Assembly (NCBI RefSeq): GCF_016342265.1
Contig: NZ_JAEIOS010000013.1
Location: 1-64,000 of the forward strand
Length of the DNA: 64,000 nt
Origin: Corynebacterium meridianum
Lineage (GTDB): Bacteria > Actinomycetota > Actinomycetes > Mycobacteriales > Mycobacteriaceae
Direction of reading: 5' to 3'
In this document: positions 56,504-64,000 of the stretch, one piece after another
How the letters are laid out: each line of letters opens with the position of its first letter
Position numbering within the stretch: position 1 is the stretch's first letter
Position numbers and translations under genes: made by a program
The notes under the pieces: generated by a model
The model's database searches: none
Seen by the model: only the letters and a program-made list of their open reading frames with translations
Told to the model about the DNA's origin: nothing

Positions 56504-57339
56504 GCCGCTATCCCGCACTGTTCGAGCGTCTCGACGCCGCCGGGGAGGGAGCTTTCGTTCCCTTCGTCATGCTCGGTGACCCCGACGCGGAGACCTCCTT
56601 CGAGATCGTCCGTGCCCTCGTCGAGGGCGGAGCGGACGCCCTGGAGCTGGGCGTACCGTTCTCCGACCCGGTCGCGGACGGTCCCACGATCCAGGCCGCC
56701 CACATCCGGGCACTGGACGCCGGTGTGGACGTGGACACCTCGTTCTCGATCATCTGCCGTATCCGCGACACCTGGCCGGATCTCCCCATCGGTCTGCTCA
56801 TCTACGGCAACGTCCCCTTCGCCCGGGGGAGTGGGGAGTTCTACGCCTCCGTGTCGGAGGCCGGTGCAGACTCGGTGCTCATCCCGGATGTTCCCGTCCG
56901 AGAGGGCGCGGCCTTCTCCGCGGCCGCTGAGGAAGCCGGCGTCGACCAGATCTTCATCGCCCCGCCCCACGCTTCGGAGCGAACCCTCGCCGGCGTCGCG
57001 GCCCACTCCCGCGGCTACATCTACGCGGTCTCCCGCGTCGGTGTCACCGGAGCGGAGAATGCCTCCAGCACCGACGGGCTCGCCGACGTGGTCGCCAACC
57101 TGCGGCGTTTCGGCGGGGCTCCCGCCCTGCTCGGCTTCGGGATCTCCACTCCTGAACACGTCCGGGCGGCCATTGACGCCGGTGCCGCCGGGGCTATCTC
57201 GGGTTCTGCGATCACGCGGATCATCGAGCGGCACTGTTCCGGCGCTTCTCCGGCGACCCGTACCGTCGACGATCTCCCGGCTCTCCTCGGGGAGCTGCGC
57301 GACTTTACAGCCGGCATGAAAGCCGCAACGCGGCGATAG
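56500..57339 (+). CDS. trpA: Tryptophan synthase alpha subunit
   Basis: A 279-aa TIM barrel with the catalytic Glu and Asp in [12 protein letters not shown] and [29 protein letters not shown] (the usual sequence is YYNP, so this loop is varied), [10 protein letters not shown], and [10 protein letters not shown]. It cleaves indole-3-glycerol phosphate and passes indole to TrpB. It is the last gene of the trp operon, followed by a parS/terminator palindrome. Confidence 0.96.
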   Translation: MSRYPALFERLDAAGEGAFVPFVMLGDPDAETSFEIVRALVEGGADALELGVPFSDPVADGPTIQAAHIRALDAGVDVDTSFSIICRIRDTWPDLPIGLLIYGNVPFARGSGEFYASVSEAGADSVLIPDVPVREGAAFSAAAEEAGVDQIFIAPPHASERTLAGVAAHSRGYIYAVSRVGVTGAENASSTDGLADVVANLRRFGGAPALLGFGISTPEHVRAAIDAGAAGAISGSAITRIIERHCSGASPATRTVDDLPALLGELRDFTAGMKAATRR

Positions 57340-57354
57340 ACCCTGCACCGAGGG

Positions 57355-57388
57355 GCCCCATGTTTCACGTGAAACATGGGGCTTTCTT
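57355..57388. terminator. trp operon terminator with parS site 4
   Basis: A 28-bp perfect palindrome (57355-57382) centred on the perfect parS TGTTTCACGTGAAACA (57361-57376), flanked by GCCCCA / TGGGGC and followed by CTTTCTTTTT. It is a typical intrinsic terminator whose stem is a ParB site. Confidence 0.9.
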
Positions 57389-57452
57389 TTTGTTCACCCT
57401 GCTCCACCGCCATCTAACGTGCTGCCTGCTTCGTCACATTGTTCTCGGCCTC

Positions 57453-57483
57453 TTGACAGTGACCTAGCGTCACAGTGTTCCAT
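57453..57483 (+). promoter_or_regulatory. MerR-type promoter/operator
   Basis: TTGACA (57453-57458) is followed by GTGAC-CTAGC-GTCAC, an inverted repeat in the spacer as expected for MerR-family autoregulation with long (about 19-bp) spacing. The -10 is weak (TTCCAT at 57478-57483), and the ATG lies seven bases after it. Confidence 0.5.
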
Positions 57484-57489
57484 TGAGCC

Positions 57490-58374
57490 ATGAGGGTGAA
57501 GGAGCTGGCCGAATACACCGACACAACAGTGCGGACAATCCGCTACTACCACCAGATAGGCCTGCTCCCCGTACCCGAAGGGGCTGGCATCCGGGACTAC
57601 GGCCTCGAACATCTCATCAGGGTCGAGAGGATACGTCACCTGCGCAGATCGGGTCTGTCGCTCACGTCAATCCAGAACCTCATCGCGAATAACGGTATCG
57701 ATGTAGCACGGGAACTCCAGGCCACGGAAGACGCCATCAATCAGCAGATAGCGACTCTGGAAAACCAACGGGACCGCCTCCGGGATCTCCGCTCAGGACT
57801 GTCTGGCCGGTGCCTCGGGGAAACATCGGAATCCCAGTTCGACCTGATTCCTCCGCTGCCGAGCCAGCTCGACGACATCTGCGACCGCCTGACGGAAGGA
57901 GTGGACGATGACCGTTTCATCGCACTCATCCGAAAAAAGAAGCAACTCACCCAGCTTTTCCTCCCTCGCAGTGTAATACCCGGCGAGCTGTTCGACTGGG
58001 CGGCACAAATTGATGAATCCTCGTTGGTTACGTTTCGCGCGGATATCGACCGGTTCACGCGGATCAACGAACTCGCTCCCGCGGAGATCACCGCGGCGGC
58101 CCACACCGCCGCTGATCACTTCATCGACCTCCTGCAAAAGACCGGCACCAGTCTGATCATCAACGCCATTTATCGGTACCTCCGTGCACTTCGGAGCACG
58201 CCGATACCTCAGCTCATCTTCCTCGCCTTTCCAAACCCGGTCGAAGCACGGTACGTGGAGGCGCAGATCGATCGTTTGTGTACCCGTATCGCAGACATCA
58301 CCCCGTCCTACCCCGGCCGCACTGACACCCCACACACTCCAGAACCGCTCGATAAACAAGGGAGTTTCACGTGA
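57490..58374 (+). CDS. MerR-family transcriptional regulator
   Basis: A 294-aa regulator. The N-terminal winged helix MRVKELAEYTDTTVRTIRYYHQIGLLPVPEGAG and the dimerisation helix (about 80-115) are standard. The remaining 180 residues form an unusually long helical C-terminal domain (FALIRKKKQLTQLFLPR, AHTAADHFIDLLQKTGTSL) without Cys-rich metal sites, suggesting a hydrophobic-compound ligand. The stop overlaps the start of the ABC ATPase gene and lies inside a parS site. It likely controls the exporter encoded downstream. Confidence 0.88.
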   Translation: MRVKELAEYTDTTVRTIRYYHQIGLLPVPEGAGIRDYGLEHLIRVERIRHLRRSGLSLTSIQNLIANNGIDVARELQATEDAINQQIATLENQRDRLRDLRSGLSGRCLGETSESQFDLIPPLPSQLDDICDRLTEGVDDDRFIALIRKKKQLTQLFLPRSVIPGELFDWAAQIDESSLVTFRADIDRFTRINELAPAEITAAAHTAADHFIDLLQKTGTSLIINAIYRYLRALRSTPIPQLIFLAFPNPVEARYVEAQIDRLCTRIADITPSYPGRTDTPHTPEPLDKQGSFT

Positions 58375-58378
58375 AACC
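58363..58378. other. parS site 5, on the MerR stop / ABC start junction
   Basis: AGTTTCACGTGAAACC has 14 of 16 consensus bases and the perfect inner 14-bp GTTTCACGTGAAAC. It contains both the TGA of the MerR gene (58372-58374) and the GTG start of the ATPase (58371-58373). Confidence 0.8.
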
Positions 58379-59249
58379 ACTGCTCTGTGACAGCCTCTCC
58401 AAAACGTTCGTCACTGTCCGCGCCCTCGACGAGCTCACCATGGAGGTGGGGGAGGGGAGCGTCCACGGTTTCCTCGGGCCCAACGGCGCCGGAAAATCAA
58501 CCACGATCAGAATCCTGCTCGGACTACTGCACCCCGATTCCGGGAGAATCCAGGTCCTCGGGAGCAATCCACGATCAGACCCGGGGGTGCTCCGCCGCGT
58601 GGCGTACGTCCCCGCCGAGGTGACCCTGTGGCCGCAGCTCACCGGAGCGGAGACGATCCACTTTCTGGCCAAGCTGCGGGGCGGAAGTGTGAACAAGGCG
58701 CGACGGGAGGAGCTGATCGAGGCCTTCCAGCTCGACGTCAACCGCCGGAACCGGGACTACTCCACGGGTAACCGGCGGAAGATCCTCCTCGTCGCCGCTC
58801 TGTCAACGGGCGCGGATCTTCTGATCCTCGACGAACCCACCTCGGGACTCGATCCACTCATGGAACAGGTTTTCGCGGAACAACTCACCGTGGAGGCGAA
58901 GAGGGGAGCGACCGTACTGCTCAGCAGTCACATTATGAGTGAGGTGGAGAAGCTCTGCGATTCCGTCACAGTGATTAAATCCGGCAGGGTCGTACTGAGG
59001 GGCCGGGTCGACGATCTGAAACAGATTTCGGCCCACCATGTCTCCGCACAGTTCGACGGGGGAGTACCCGAAGCCTTCCGTTCTCTCGCGGCGGTGACCG
59101 TGGAGGGATCCCGGCTGACCGCGACCGTCGACCGGGAGGAGAGCACCGAACTCCTCCACCGGATCATCGAGAGCGGCGGTCACGACATCACGAGCACACC
59201 GGCATCGCTGGAGGACATCTTCCTCAGCCACTACGCGGAGGAACGATGA
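58371..59249 (+). CDS. ABC exporter ATP-binding protein
   Basis: A 292-aa DrrA-like ATPase with Walker A GPNGAGKSTT, Q-loop region VAYVPAEVTLWP, an atypical signature YSTGNRRKI in place of LSGGQ, Walker B LILDEPTSGLDP and H-loop LSSHIMSEVE, plus a C-terminal domain. It begins at GTG 58371 overlapping the MerR stop. It pairs with the next gene, which encodes the membrane subunit, and is probably a drug or lipid-type exporter. Confidence 0.9.
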   Translation: MKPLLCDSLSKTFVTVRALDELTMEVGEGSVHGFLGPNGAGKSTTIRILLGLLHPDSGRIQVLGSNPRSDPGVLRRVAYVPAEVTLWPQLTGAETIHFLAKLRGGSVNKARREELIEAFQLDVNRRNRDYSTGNRRKILLVAALSTGADLLILDEPTSGLDPLMEQVFAEQLTVEAKRGATVLLSSHIMSEVEKLCDSVTVIKSGRVVLRGRVDDLKQISAHHVSAQFDGGVPEAFRSLAAVTVEGSRLTATVDREESTELLHRIIESGGHDITSTPASLEDIFLSHYAEER

Positions 59250-60856
59250 TCACCGAAACACTGTCCCTGACGAAATTCAATCTCCGACTGCGTCGCCGCT
59301 TTCTTCTGCTGTGGATCATCCCGCTCCTGGGATTGATCGGGGCGCTGCCTCCCGGATACGACAACCAGTACCCGGATCCCGCGTCCCGGAAGCTCGCCGC
59401 CGACGCCTTCCGGGGCAATGCCGTCATCGAGGCGATGTACGGTCGGGCACCCGAGAGTGGTTCACTCGGGCAGCTGGTGTCGCTCGAGGGCGGAGCGCTC
59501 CTCACACTGCTCGCCGGAGTAATGACGGTACTGCTCGTGACCGGGCTCTTCAGGGGACCGGAACAGGCCGGAGCCGGTGAGTTGATCCGTGCGACGGGCC
59601 TTCGCCCCGGATCCGTACCCGCGGCTGCCCTGACCACCGCAGCAATCGGCGGTCTGTTCCTCGCCGCGGGCACCAGCGCCGTGATGATCGCCGCGAACTC
59701 GGCTGTCGGGGATCTTCCCTTGGAGGGCTCCCTGGTTCTCGGCGCAACCGTCCTCCTGGCCGTCCTCGGAACAGCGTTCCTGACCGCGGCGTGCACGTTC
59801 TTCGTCCGGGATCCCGCGAACCTCCGGCGTGCGGCCTTCGGAGCCCTCGCTGTTCAATTCATCATCCGCGCGGTGGCGGACAGTCGGGATCTTCCGCACC
59901 TCAACTGGGCCAGCCCACTGGGCTGGCGCGCGATTGCGTCGCCCTACGACTCGAACAACTGGGCGGCCCTAGGCGGCCTCACGATCTTGTGTCTCGCGTT
60001 CAGCCTCGGACTCGTGGGGGTGGAGAAACGCCGCGAGTTCGGAATGCCGGTGATCGCGTTCGGAGACCCCAAGCCGAAGGCGCCCCGCCGTCTGAACGGT
60101 CTGGTCGCACTGCGCCGGGTACTCGACCGTGGCACCAGGATCGGTTGGCTGATCCCGGTCGTGGTGTTCGCGGTGGTGCTGTGTTCACTCCTCCAGACCG
60201 TGATCGATTCTCTCACCATCGACGGACAAGAGACGGCGCTGGCCGAGAGAGTCGGGACGATCTTCGGTGACGGCGATGTCGTGCCTTCGTTCTTCGCCTA
60301 CTGCGCGGCCCAGATCGGGATTCTGATCGGGGCAGCGGGTATCCAGACATCGCTTCACATCAGGTCGGAGGAGAACCACCGCACAGTGGACCTGATCCGA
60401 TCGTGTGGTGTCTCCCGTGGAGCCCCGTACCGCTCCATCGCCCGGTCAAGCTGGGTGACGGTGATTCTGCTCGTGGTGCTCGGAACAGTCGGAGGTCTCA
60501 TCGGGGGGATCCCGGGTGCCGACGACGCTGGGGAGACGGCGACGGCGATCACCGTGAGTTTCCTCACCCAGATCGGCCCTGCGGCAGCGTTGACCGGAAT
60601 CGCGCTGCTGCTGGTTGGCGCGAGCCCCCGGTTCGCGACATTCGCCTGGCTGCCGCTCATCGTCTGCGCACTGATCTGGATCTTCGGGCCCGTGTTCAAC
60701 GCACCGGACTGGGTCATCGATGTCTCGGTATTCAGCCACACCCCGACCAGCACCGATGTCTCCGAAACCGGGTGGACGACCACTCTGCTGGTCGCCATCG
60801 GCGTCGCGTGCACCCTTGCCGGTGCCGGGGCTGCGTCCCGGCGGGAGATCAGGTGA
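59246..60856 (+). CDS. ABC exporter permease (12-segment type)
   Basis: A 536-aa membrane protein with about twelve hydrophobic segments and a large loop at 30-75. It overlaps the ATPase by four bases. The architecture (an ATPase, then a single large permease of two similar halves) is that of tetronasin/TetAB-type exporters. It is followed by about 100 bp before the Rieske gene. The substrate is unknown; the MerR partner suggests an inducing drug or hydrophobic compound. Confidence 0.87.
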   Translation: MITETLSLTKFNLRLRRRFLLLWIIPLLGLIGALPPGYDNQYPDPASRKLAADAFRGNAVIEAMYGRAPESGSLGQLVSLEGGALLTLLAGVMTVLLVTGLFRGPEQAGAGELIRATGLRPGSVPAAALTTAAIGGLFLAAGTSAVMIAANSAVGDLPLEGSLVLGATVLLAVLGTAFLTAACTFFVRDPANLRRAAFGALAVQFIIRAVADSRDLPHLNWASPLGWRAIASPYDSNNWAALGGLTILCLAFSLGLVGVEKRREFGMPVIAFGDPKPKAPRRLNGLVALRRVLDRGTRIGWLIPVVVFAVVLCSLLQTVIDSLTIDGQETALAERVGTIFGDGDVVPSFFAYCAAQIGILIGAAGIQTSLHIRSEENHRTVDLIRSCGVSRGAPYRSIARSSWVTVILLVVLGTVGGLIGGIPGADDAGETATAITVSFLTQIGPAAALTGIALLLVGASPRFATFAWLPLIVCALIWIFGPVFNAPDWVIDVSVFSHTPTSTDVSETGWTTTLLVAIGVACTLAGAGAASRREIR

Positions 60857-60958
60857 TCCGGGTGGTGGATGATGACCCGTACCGTCGGCGGGCACCGGAG
60901 GAGATAGGTCAGCCTCACCGTTTGTGACACAGCTGTCCGGATGGGAGATACTGGGCCC

Positions 60959-61360
60959 ATGAGCTGCCAAGATGTTTCCCCGAACACCCATACACCCTCC
61001 TGCAGCCGCCGCCTGTTCCTGGTCGGGACCGCCACGACATTCGCCGGCGCCGTCCTCGCCGCATGCGGCGGGAAGGAGACTCCCGCGTCAGTGGAGGCGG
61101 AGGACGTACCGGTGGGGAGTGCGGTCGTCGTGGGGAACTTCATCATCGCGCAGCCTACGTCAGGTGTCTTCCACGCCTATTCGACCGTCTGCCCCCATCA
61201 GGGCGCGAAGGTGGAGGTCGTCGAGGGCGACACGGTCCGCTGCCCGAAGCACAACTCCGTGTTCAGCATCGAGGACGGGAGCGTCCTCGAGGGGCCCGCA
61301 CGGGCGCCGCTGGATCCGGCCAGGCTCAGCGCCGCCGGGACCACACTCACCGCTTCCTAG
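60959..61360 (+). CDS. Rieske [2Fe-2S] lipoprotein
   Basis: A 133-aa secreted protein with a lipobox-like LAAC after CSRRLFLVGTATTFAGAV and a soluble Rieske domain with CPHQG and CPKHNSVF, giving the four ligands Cys-His and Cys-His. A GATACT -10 element lies just before the chosen ATG 60959, so the mRNA is probably leaderless; an ATG at 60941 falls inside that element. Its electron partner is unknown. Confidence 0.85.
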   Translation: MSCQDVSPNTHTPSCSRRLFLVGTATTFAGAVLAACGGKETPASVEAEDVPVGSAVVVGNFIIAQPTSGVFHAYSTVCPHQGAKVEVVEGDTVRCPKHNSVFSIEDGSVLEGPARAPLDPARLSAAGTTLTAS

Positions 61361-61384
61361 TCGCGGCCACCCGGTCCCGCCGCG

Positions 61385-61410
61385 GCCGATGTTTCACGTG
61401 GAACATCGGC
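61385..61410. other. parS site 6 in a 26-bp palindrome
   Basis: TGTTTCACGTGGAACA (61390-61405), 15 of 16 to consensus, flanked by GCCGAT / ATCGGC to form a hairpin with a single T-G pair. It lies between the Rieske and MMPL genes. Confidence 0.82.
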
Positions 61411-61436
61411 GCCGGAATCGGCCACCCGCACAACCC

Positions 61437-61470
61437 CGAAGACCCAGGGCCCACGGGTCCTGGGTCTTCG
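61437..61470. terminator. Terminator of the MMPL gene
   Basis: A perfect 12-bp stem (CGAAGACCCAGG and its complement 61459-61470) with a 10-nt loop, just before the MMPL stop codon. It can act on either strand. Confidence 0.72.
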
Positions 61471-61482
61471 GTCGTCCTTCGC

Positions 61483-63630
61483 CTACTCAGTGGTGACCGC
61501 AGCCACGGGTTCCGCCGCCCGCGCCGGCCACCAGATCCGCTCACCGATGAGCTCAAAGAGTGCCGGCACGACGAGAGTCCGGACCAGGAAGGTGTCGAGC
61601 AGGATGCCGAAGCCGACGATGATACCGACCTGCGTGAGGGTGATGAGGGGGAGCACCCCGAGTACCACGAACACTGCGGCCAGAACGATACCGGCCGAGG
61701 TGATCACCCCACCGGTGAGCGCCACCGCGCGCACCATCCCACGTCGGATGCCCCTTCCCTCGCTCTCCTCCTTGGCACGGAGCACGAGGAACACCGTGTA
61801 ATCGATCCCGAGTGCGATCAGGAACAGGATGGAGTAGAGGGGAGCGGCCGTATCCAGGCCCGGGAACCCGAAGACGTGGTCGGAGATCCAGGCGCCCACA
61901 CCGAGGGCGGCGGCCGTGGACAGTGCCGCAGCCGCGAGCAGCAGAAGCGGGGCCAGAACGGCACGCAGCACCACCACGAGAACCAGGAACACCACCAGCA
62001 GGATCAGGGGTACGCAGACGCGTAGATCTCTCAGGGTGGCGTCACGGCTGTCCAGATCCCGGGCCGCCGCTCCACCGACGACGGCATCAGGGTCCGCCGC
62101 GCGTGCGATGTCCCGGGTCTCGTGGATCAGCTCGAAGGACCGGGGCGAGGCGGGTTCCGCGTCCGGCAGAACCGTGAGCCGGGCGAGTTCCCCGTCGGTG
62201 CTCTCCACCGGCGGTCCGAGCACGGTGAGGTCGGGGTGTGCGCTGATCTCTTCTCTGATCCCCGACACCGCATCGACATCCGCGATGACGAGTAGCGGCG
62301 CAGACGCGCCCGCGGGGGCGTTCTCGGCGAGGGTCCGCTGTCCTGCGACGGCCTCGGAGTCGGTCCGGAACTGTTCGATCGTGGACAAGCCGAATCGCGT
62401 AGCGGTGAGACCGGCGCTCATGCAGAGGAGGACGAGGACCATCACGGCGAGTACGGCGCCCGGACGTCGGGCGACCACCCCGGCGACCCGCCCGAAAACT
62501 CCACCGTCGTCTGTCTGCGGGTGTCCGTCAGCACGGGGAACCCTCGGCCAGAACAGCCCCCGGCCACAGACCGAAAGCAGTGCGGGCAGGAGAACGAGTG
62601 CGAAGAGAAGGGCGAGCAGCAGACCGATCGCACTCGAGATACCGAGGCTCCGGAACGCCGGAACGGTCGCCGCGATGAGGGTGAGCAGCGCGAGCACCAC
62701 GGTCAGGTTCGACGACAGAATGGCCGGGGTCGCACCCCGCAGAGCACAGCCCAGGGCCTGCCGGTGGCACGACCGCGTCCTCAGCTCCTCCCGGTACCTG
62801 CTCACCAGTAGGAGCGCGTAGTTCGTCCCGGCACCGAACACCAGCACCGAGGTGATTCCCGCTGTTGAGCCGTCGTTGGCGAACCATCCCGTGGTGGAGG
62901 AGAGCCAGGCGGTGACCGCGGCGGCGGCCCGGTCCGCGAGCGCCACGACGACCAGGGGGATGAGCCAGAGAATGGGGGAGCGGTACGTGAGGATGAGCAG
63001 CACCGCGACCACCGCGGCGGTGACTGCGAGCAACGTGACGTTCGCCCCCGAGAACGCCGCCGCGGTGTCGGCCGCGAAGCCCGCCGGTCCGGTCACCTCG
63101 ACGCGGACACCCCGGGGAAGATCCTCACGGGCGGATGACCGGAGCTCGGTCACCGCATCGTTGAGTCCGAAGCCGTTCAGGTCCGCCGGCAGGAGGACCG
63201 TGGCCTGCGCGGCCCGCTCCGACAGCGGCACCGTCGGACCCGCACGTCGTAGCGCCCGCCCATCGGGTAGCTCCATGCCCGCGAGGCGTTCCACAGATCC
63301 GTCGATGGCCTTCAATCGCTCGGTGCCCAACGTGCCGTCGGTGGAGTACACCAGGACCGCGGGCAGGTTGTCGCCGCCCGGGAAGCGTTCCTGGAGTTGT
63401 CCGGCGCGGGCGGACTCGGCCGTATCCGGGAGACCCTGGGGTGCACGGTCGGAGTTCCCGACTCCGGCGGCCAGGAACTGCAGGCCCGCGAAGAGCAGCA
63501 GGAATGCCACGATGGTGACCCATCCCATGGCTTTCCGCATGACGAAGGGCGGGCCTGCGGGTACAGGTGTCGTCGGGTGTCCTGTCCTTCGGTCTGCGGA
63601 TACCGGGGACTCGGGACGGTTGGTGTTCAT
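61483..63630 (-). CDS. MMPL/RND-family membrane transporter
   Basis: A 715-aa protein with a helix at 35-57, a periplasmic domain (about 60-190), a block of five helices, a second periplasmic domain (about 440-530) and five more helices, the usual MMPL layout. Motifs include GAGTNYALLLVSRYREEL (helices 4-5) and GIDYTVFLVLRAKEES, the signature of the second half. In this genus MMPL proteins often export lipids or mycolate precursors, but close relatives also act as drug exporters. It is divergent from the next gene. Confidence 0.9.
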   Translation of the reverse strand: MNTNRPESPVSADRRTGHPTTPVPAGPPFVMRKAMGWVTIVAFLLLFAGLQFLAAGVGNSDRAPQGLPDTAESARAGQLQERFPGGDNLPAVLVYSTDGTLGTERLKAIDGSVERLAGMELPDGRALRRAGPTVPLSERAAQATVLLPADLNGFGLNDAVTELRSSAREDLPRGVRVEVTGPAGFAADTAAAFSGANVTLLAVTAAVVAVLLILTYRSPILWLIPLVVVALADRAAAAVTAWLSSTTGWFANDGSTAGITSVLVFGAGTNYALLLVSRYREELRTRSCHRQALGCALRGATPAILSSNLTVVLALLTLIAATVPAFRSLGISSAIGLLLALLFALVLLPALLSVCGRGLFWPRVPRADGHPQTDDGGVFGRVAGVVARRPGAVLAVMVLVLLCMSAGLTATRFGLSTIEQFRTDSEAVAGQRTLAENAPAGASAPLLVIADVDAVSGIREEISAHPDLTVLGPPVESTDGELARLTVLPDAEPASPRSFELIHETRDIARAADPDAVVGGAAARDLDSRDATLRDLRVCVPLILLVVFLVLVVVLRAVLAPLLLLAAAALSTAAALGVGAWISDHVFGFPGLDTAAPLYSILFLIALGIDYTVFLVLRAKEESEGRGIRRGMVRAVALTGGVITSAGIVLAAVFVVLGVLPLITLTQVGIIVGFGILLDTFLVRTLVVPALFELIGERIWWPARAAEPVAAVTTE

Positions 63631-63734
63631 GAGCCCATGTTTCCACAGGAAAGCGACGATGTGCAGCAGATGATGCGATCCACGCGGTCTCCCGGATGTC
63701 CGTCCGGTTCCGGGTGGCCACCTAGACTGTGACC

Positions 63735-64000
63735 ATGTTCAGTCGTATCAGGCGCCCGCGGATCGACCCGCTGATCCTCCTCATTCTCCTCGCCGTTCTC
63801 CTCGCCGTGTTGCTGCCCGTCCGGGGTGAGGCGGCGACGGTGTTCTCCGTGGCGACGAAGCTCGCGATCGCACTCCTGTTCTTCGTCTACGGTGCGCGCC
63901 TTTCACCCACCGAGGCTCTCGCCGGTCTCCGGCACTGGCGACTGCACGTCACCATACTGGCCTTCACCTACGTGGTCTTCCCGCTGATCGGTGTGGCACT
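63735..64000 (+). CDS. Bile acid:sodium symporter family (SBF-like) transporter, partial
   Basis: From ATG 63735 the frame is open to the window's end (about 88 residues). It shows the family's N terminus: PLILLILLAVLLAVLLPV, then VATKLAIALLFFVYGARLSPTEAL, and HVTILAFTYVVFPLIGVA. The remaining helices lie beyond the sequence. This group is common in actinobacteria with unknown organic-anion substrates. Confidence 0.85.
   Translation, partial: MFSRIRRPRIDPLILLILLAVLLAVLLPVRGEAATVFSVATKLAIALLFFVYGARLSPTEALAGLRHWRLHVTILAFTYVVFPLIGVA

Noticed and set aside
1..64000. tRNA, rRNA, CRISPR arrays and insertion sequences
   Set aside because: Looked for cloverleaf-like and repeat-spacer patterns, transposase motifs and terminal repeats; nothing convincing was seen.

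Overview
The window looks like an origin-proximal stretch of a high-GC Corynebacterium chromosome. The evidence is the gene order DUF5318 / class A PBP / GT-C glycosyltransferase / rpsF-ssb-rplI / dnaB shared with mycobacteria, the trpEGD(CF)BA operon with a fused trpCF, GTP-type PEP carboxykinase, a Cys-Cys-ending cory-CC-star protein, DtxR-like iron boxes, and six ParB-binding parS palindromes between 32.6 and 61.4 kb. I saw no tRNA, rRNA, insertion sequence or CRISPR array.

Layout. 0.4-3.9 kb: GntR(YtrA)-ABC ATPase-two paralogous permeases, the last broken by a stop codon. 4.2-7.0 kb: NYN-domain protein, PspA homologue, thioredoxin. 7.2-9.9 kb: copper chaperone and copper P-type ATPase. 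9.9-18.5 kb: dnaB, an 805-bp gap holding a DnaA-box cluster, rplI, ssb, rpsF, a small membrane protein, a GT87-type glycosyltransferase, class A penicillin-binding protein, DUF5318 protein. 18.7-23.4 kb: MarR regulator, universal stress protein, membrane protein, MhuD-like heme-degrading enzyme, TrhO, siderophore-interacting protein with an iron-box-like palindrome. 23.5-27.6 kb: Nei glycosylase, then cstA (four frameshifts and a stop), cory-CC-star gene and a frameshifted ArsA-type ATPase. 27.8-37.7 kb: unknown protein, leuS, secreted serine hydrolase, dicarboxylate symporter, SdpI-family protein, a nonsense-disrupted Nudix gene, CmtR-type sensor and SPC-type metal P-ATPase. 37.7-48.0 kb: a seven-gene putative iron/heme/siderophore uptake operon with three secreted, membrane-anchored proteins sharing a repeated domain. 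48.0-57.4 kb: pckG and the attenuated trp operon. 57.5-64.0 kb: MerR regulator with ABC exporter, Rieske lipoprotein, MMPL exporter, and a partial bile-acid-symporter-family gene.

How it works together. Two regions appear tied to iron: the 37.7-48 kb uptake operon behind a DtxR-like box, and the MhuD/TrhO/SIP neighbourhood around a second iron-box-like palindrome. Together they suggest surface capture, import and intracellular release of iron from heme or siderophores. Layered on the genes is a chromosome-maintenance code: the parS array (three sites sit inside terminator-like palindromes, one inside trpE, one on a stop/start junction) and an oriC-like DnaA-box cluster in front of dnaB. Four loci carry clear inactivating lesions (permease, cstA, arsA-like, Nudix), which means either recent gene decay or sequencing error.
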